Shown: positions 5,506 through 6,121 of the stretch, piece by piece
Position numbering within the stretch: the first letter of the stretch is position 1
How the letters are laid out: every line of letters starts with the position of its first letter
Assembly (NCBI GenBank): GCA_030630315.1
Contig: DAOVNI010000108.1
Location: 1 to 6,121, forward strand
DNA length: 6,121 nucleotides
Origin: Phycisphaerae bacterium
GTDB taxonomy: Bacteria > Planctomycetota > Phycisphaerae > Sedimentisphaerales > Anaerobacaceae
Direction of reading: 5' to 3'
Notes under the pieces: model-generated
The model's database searches: none
Seen by the model: only the letters and a program-made list of their open reading frames with translations
What the model was told of the DNA's origin: nothing
Program-made: the position numbers and the translations under genes

Positions 5506-5631
5506 CTTTTTTTGCCGGCCTGCATATTCTTATGCGGGCCATCCCTGATGGCCCGGCGGACGCCAGCCGCAGGCTTCGCAGATACTGGTATCGAGAAAGC
5601 CGCTGCCAAGTCCGCATCGGCTGGCAAAAAC
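5506..5631. mobile_element. Structured MITE-like cassette with terminal inverted repeats
   Basis: TTTTTGCCGGCC (5509-5520) is matched by the inverted GGCTGGCAAAAA (5619-5630) at 11 of 12 positions. The 7-bp word AAAATCC lies directly outside both ends (5499-5505 and 5632-5638), as a target duplication would. Inside are several stems. GGCCTGCATA (5517-5526) pairs with TATGCGGGCC (5531-5540), with one wobble. CGGGCCATC (5535-5543) pairs perfectly with GATGGCCCG (5547-5555). GCCAGCCG (5562-5569) pairs perfectly with CGGCTGGC (5618-5625) and encloses GGCTT/AAGCC (5572-5576/5597-5601) and GATAC/GTATC (5581-5585/5588-5592). It encodes no transposase, so it would need one supplied from elsewhere. 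It could equally be a transcribed structured RNA. The flanking AAAATCC belongs to the local ATCCGCG repeats, which weakens the duplication argument. Confidence 0.5.
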
Positions 5632-5662
5632 AAAATCCGCGTAAATCCGCGCAATCCGCGAT
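5632..5662. repeat. ATCCGCG repeat words, right block
   Basis: AAAATCCGCGTAAATCCGCG is followed by CAATCCGCGAT: three ATCCGCG units at 5635, 5645 and 5654, with spacings of 10 and 9 bp. A weaker relative, AATCCGTGATTAA, lies near 5710. Confidence 0.7.
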
Positions 5663-5670
5663 TAACTATT

Positions 5671-5697
5671 TCTTCGTGTCTTTGAGTCTTCGTGGCA
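5671..5697. repeat. TTCGTGTCTTTGAGTCTTCG repeat word
   Basis: TCTTCGTGTCTTTGAGTCTT followed by CGTGGC contains TCTTCGTG twice (5671 and 5687) around TCTTTGAG. I recall similar CACGAAGAC-type words from intergenic DNA of many environmental bacteria, but that link is memory and not shown here. Confidence 0.5.
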
Positions 5698-5881
5698 ATA
5701 ACTCCTCGCAATCCGTGATTAAAAATCAATCAAAAACGCGGGTAGTTGGAAGGTAAAATCGCAAATTTTCAAATTTTTTTAACTGCATTTCTCACATCGA
5801 GTTACGTGAATCAGGAATCGAGAATCTGACACTATTTTCGACTCAAACGCGCAGGTTCGCCCAATAGTAGAGAGACAGTAC

Positions 5882-5920
5882 AATTTGAAATTTGAGATTT
5901 GAGATTTGAAATATGAAATT
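5882..5920. repeat. AATTTGA heptad tandem repeat
   Basis: Five successive 7-bp units: AATTTGA, AATTTGA, GATTTGA, GATTTGA and AATATGA (5882-5916), then AATT. The period is exactly seven throughout. Confidence 0.85.
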
Positions 5921-5951
5921 ATCTCTTCACGCTTCACGATATACGCGATAC

Positions 5952-6091
5952 TGTCAACTGTCCTCCGCCCTCTGTCTTCTGCCCTCTGCCCTCTGTCTTC
6001 TGACCTCTGACCTCTGTCTTCTGCCCTCTGCCCTCTGTCTTCTGACCTCTCACCTCTGCCTTCTGACCTCTGACCTCTGTCTTCTGCCCTT
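5952..6091. repeat. TGnCnTC heptad array with 21-bp superstructure
   Basis: Twenty consecutive 7-bp units fit TGNCNTC, with decayed ends (TGTCAAC first, TGCCCTT last). Every third unit is TGTCTTC, or TGCCTTC once, at 5973, 5994, 6015, 6036, 6057 and 6078, spaced exactly 21 bp. The two units between are a pair: TGCCCTC twice, TGACCTC twice, TGCCCTC twice, TGACCTC plus TCACCTC, then TGACCTC twice. This gives a 42-bp order over most of the array. One strand is nearly pure pyrimidine. There are no spacers, so it is not a CRISPR array. Confidence 0.9.
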
Positions 6092-6118
6092 TACATTTGT
6101 AAAGAGTCCTTTACAAAT
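6089..6118. repeat. Two mutually exclusive hairpins at window edge
   Basis: CTTTACA (6089-6095) pairs with TGTAAAG (6098-6104) around TT. Alternatively ATTTGTAAAG (6095-6104) pairs perfectly with CTTTACAAAT (6109-6118) around AGTC. The arm 6098-6104 is shared, so only one hairpin can form. The window ends here and the downstream context is unknown. Confidence 0.75.
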
Positions 6119-6121
6119 CAC

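Larger units (their letters stand above)
5261..6121. other. Gene-free repeat mosaic at right end
   Basis: No credible gene is present; open frames here run through the repeats listed separately. Between them, 5275-5461 holds the short GGCGC/GCGCC stem near 5298-5309 and otherwise nothing recognisable. Positions 5757-5880 show an AT-rich tract (AAATTTTCAAATTTTTTT) and unique-looking sequence with no tRNA fold. Positions 5927-5950 hold short TTCACG words. The promoter of the - strand genes should lie in about 5275-5400, but no clear -35/-10 pair is visible. Confidence 0.65.

Noticed and set aside
5382..5756. Two open frames, 115 codons on - and 74 codons on +, over the right-hand repeats
   Set aside because: Both are translations of the ATCCGCG words and the structured cassette; composition and overlap argue against coding.
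5757..5880. Possible tRNA, suggested by GGTTCGCCC near 5852
   Set aside because: No acceptor or anticodon stem can be drawn around the T-loop-like word.
5952..6091. CRISPR-like regular array
   Set aside because: The units are contiguous 7-mers with no unique spacers and no cas genes are present.

Overview
The window is most consistent with a planctomycete-like bacterium (Phycisphaerae or a relative), perhaps from a metagenome assembly. This rests on the gene types, the mixed base composition, the scarcity of Shine-Dalgarno sites and long intergenic stretches packed with several families of short repeats. No marker gene is present, so the taxonomy is an inference.

Left part (1-2825, all + strand): a sugar-metabolism block. 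It opens with the last 57 codons of a protein whose C-terminus resembles nucleotide-sugar dehydrogenases. A GT4-type glycosyltransferase (303-1349) and a GH130-type mannoside phosphorylase or hydrolase (1890-2825) follow. The last two would form a natural pair for making and recycling mannose-containing glycans. Wedged exactly between them is a single-gene mobile unit: a REP-associated tyrosine transposase (RAYT, HUH/Y1 family, 1401-1838) bracketed by two 30-bp palindromic REP sequences in inverted orientation. The two palindromes differ at only two positions, and those positions pair with each other, so the change is compensatory.

Middle (2826-3435): about 600 bp without a credible gene. It holds three more members of the same REP family, further perfect hairpins, a near-duplicate 31-bp AT-rich segment and other repeat-like segments.

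Right-middle (3436-5260, - strand): two unrecognised genes read right to left. The first transcribed (5260 to 4583) encodes a one-pass membrane protein with a coiled coil built on a 14-residue duplication and a probable beta-rich domain. The second (4431 to 3436) encodes a 331-residue, mostly helical protein with an R-X4-H motif (RHAIVH), suggesting a HEPN-type domain.

Right end (5261-6121): no credible gene. This is a mosaic of repeats: ATCCGCG-type words, a roughly 125-bp structured cassette with terminal inverted repeats and flanking 7-bp direct repeats, heptad arrays (one with a clear 21-bp superstructure), and two mutually exclusive hairpins at the window edge.

The most notable signals are the RAYT with its covarying REP family, the structured cassette at 5506-5631, the higher-order heptad array and the HEPN-like/membrane protein pair.
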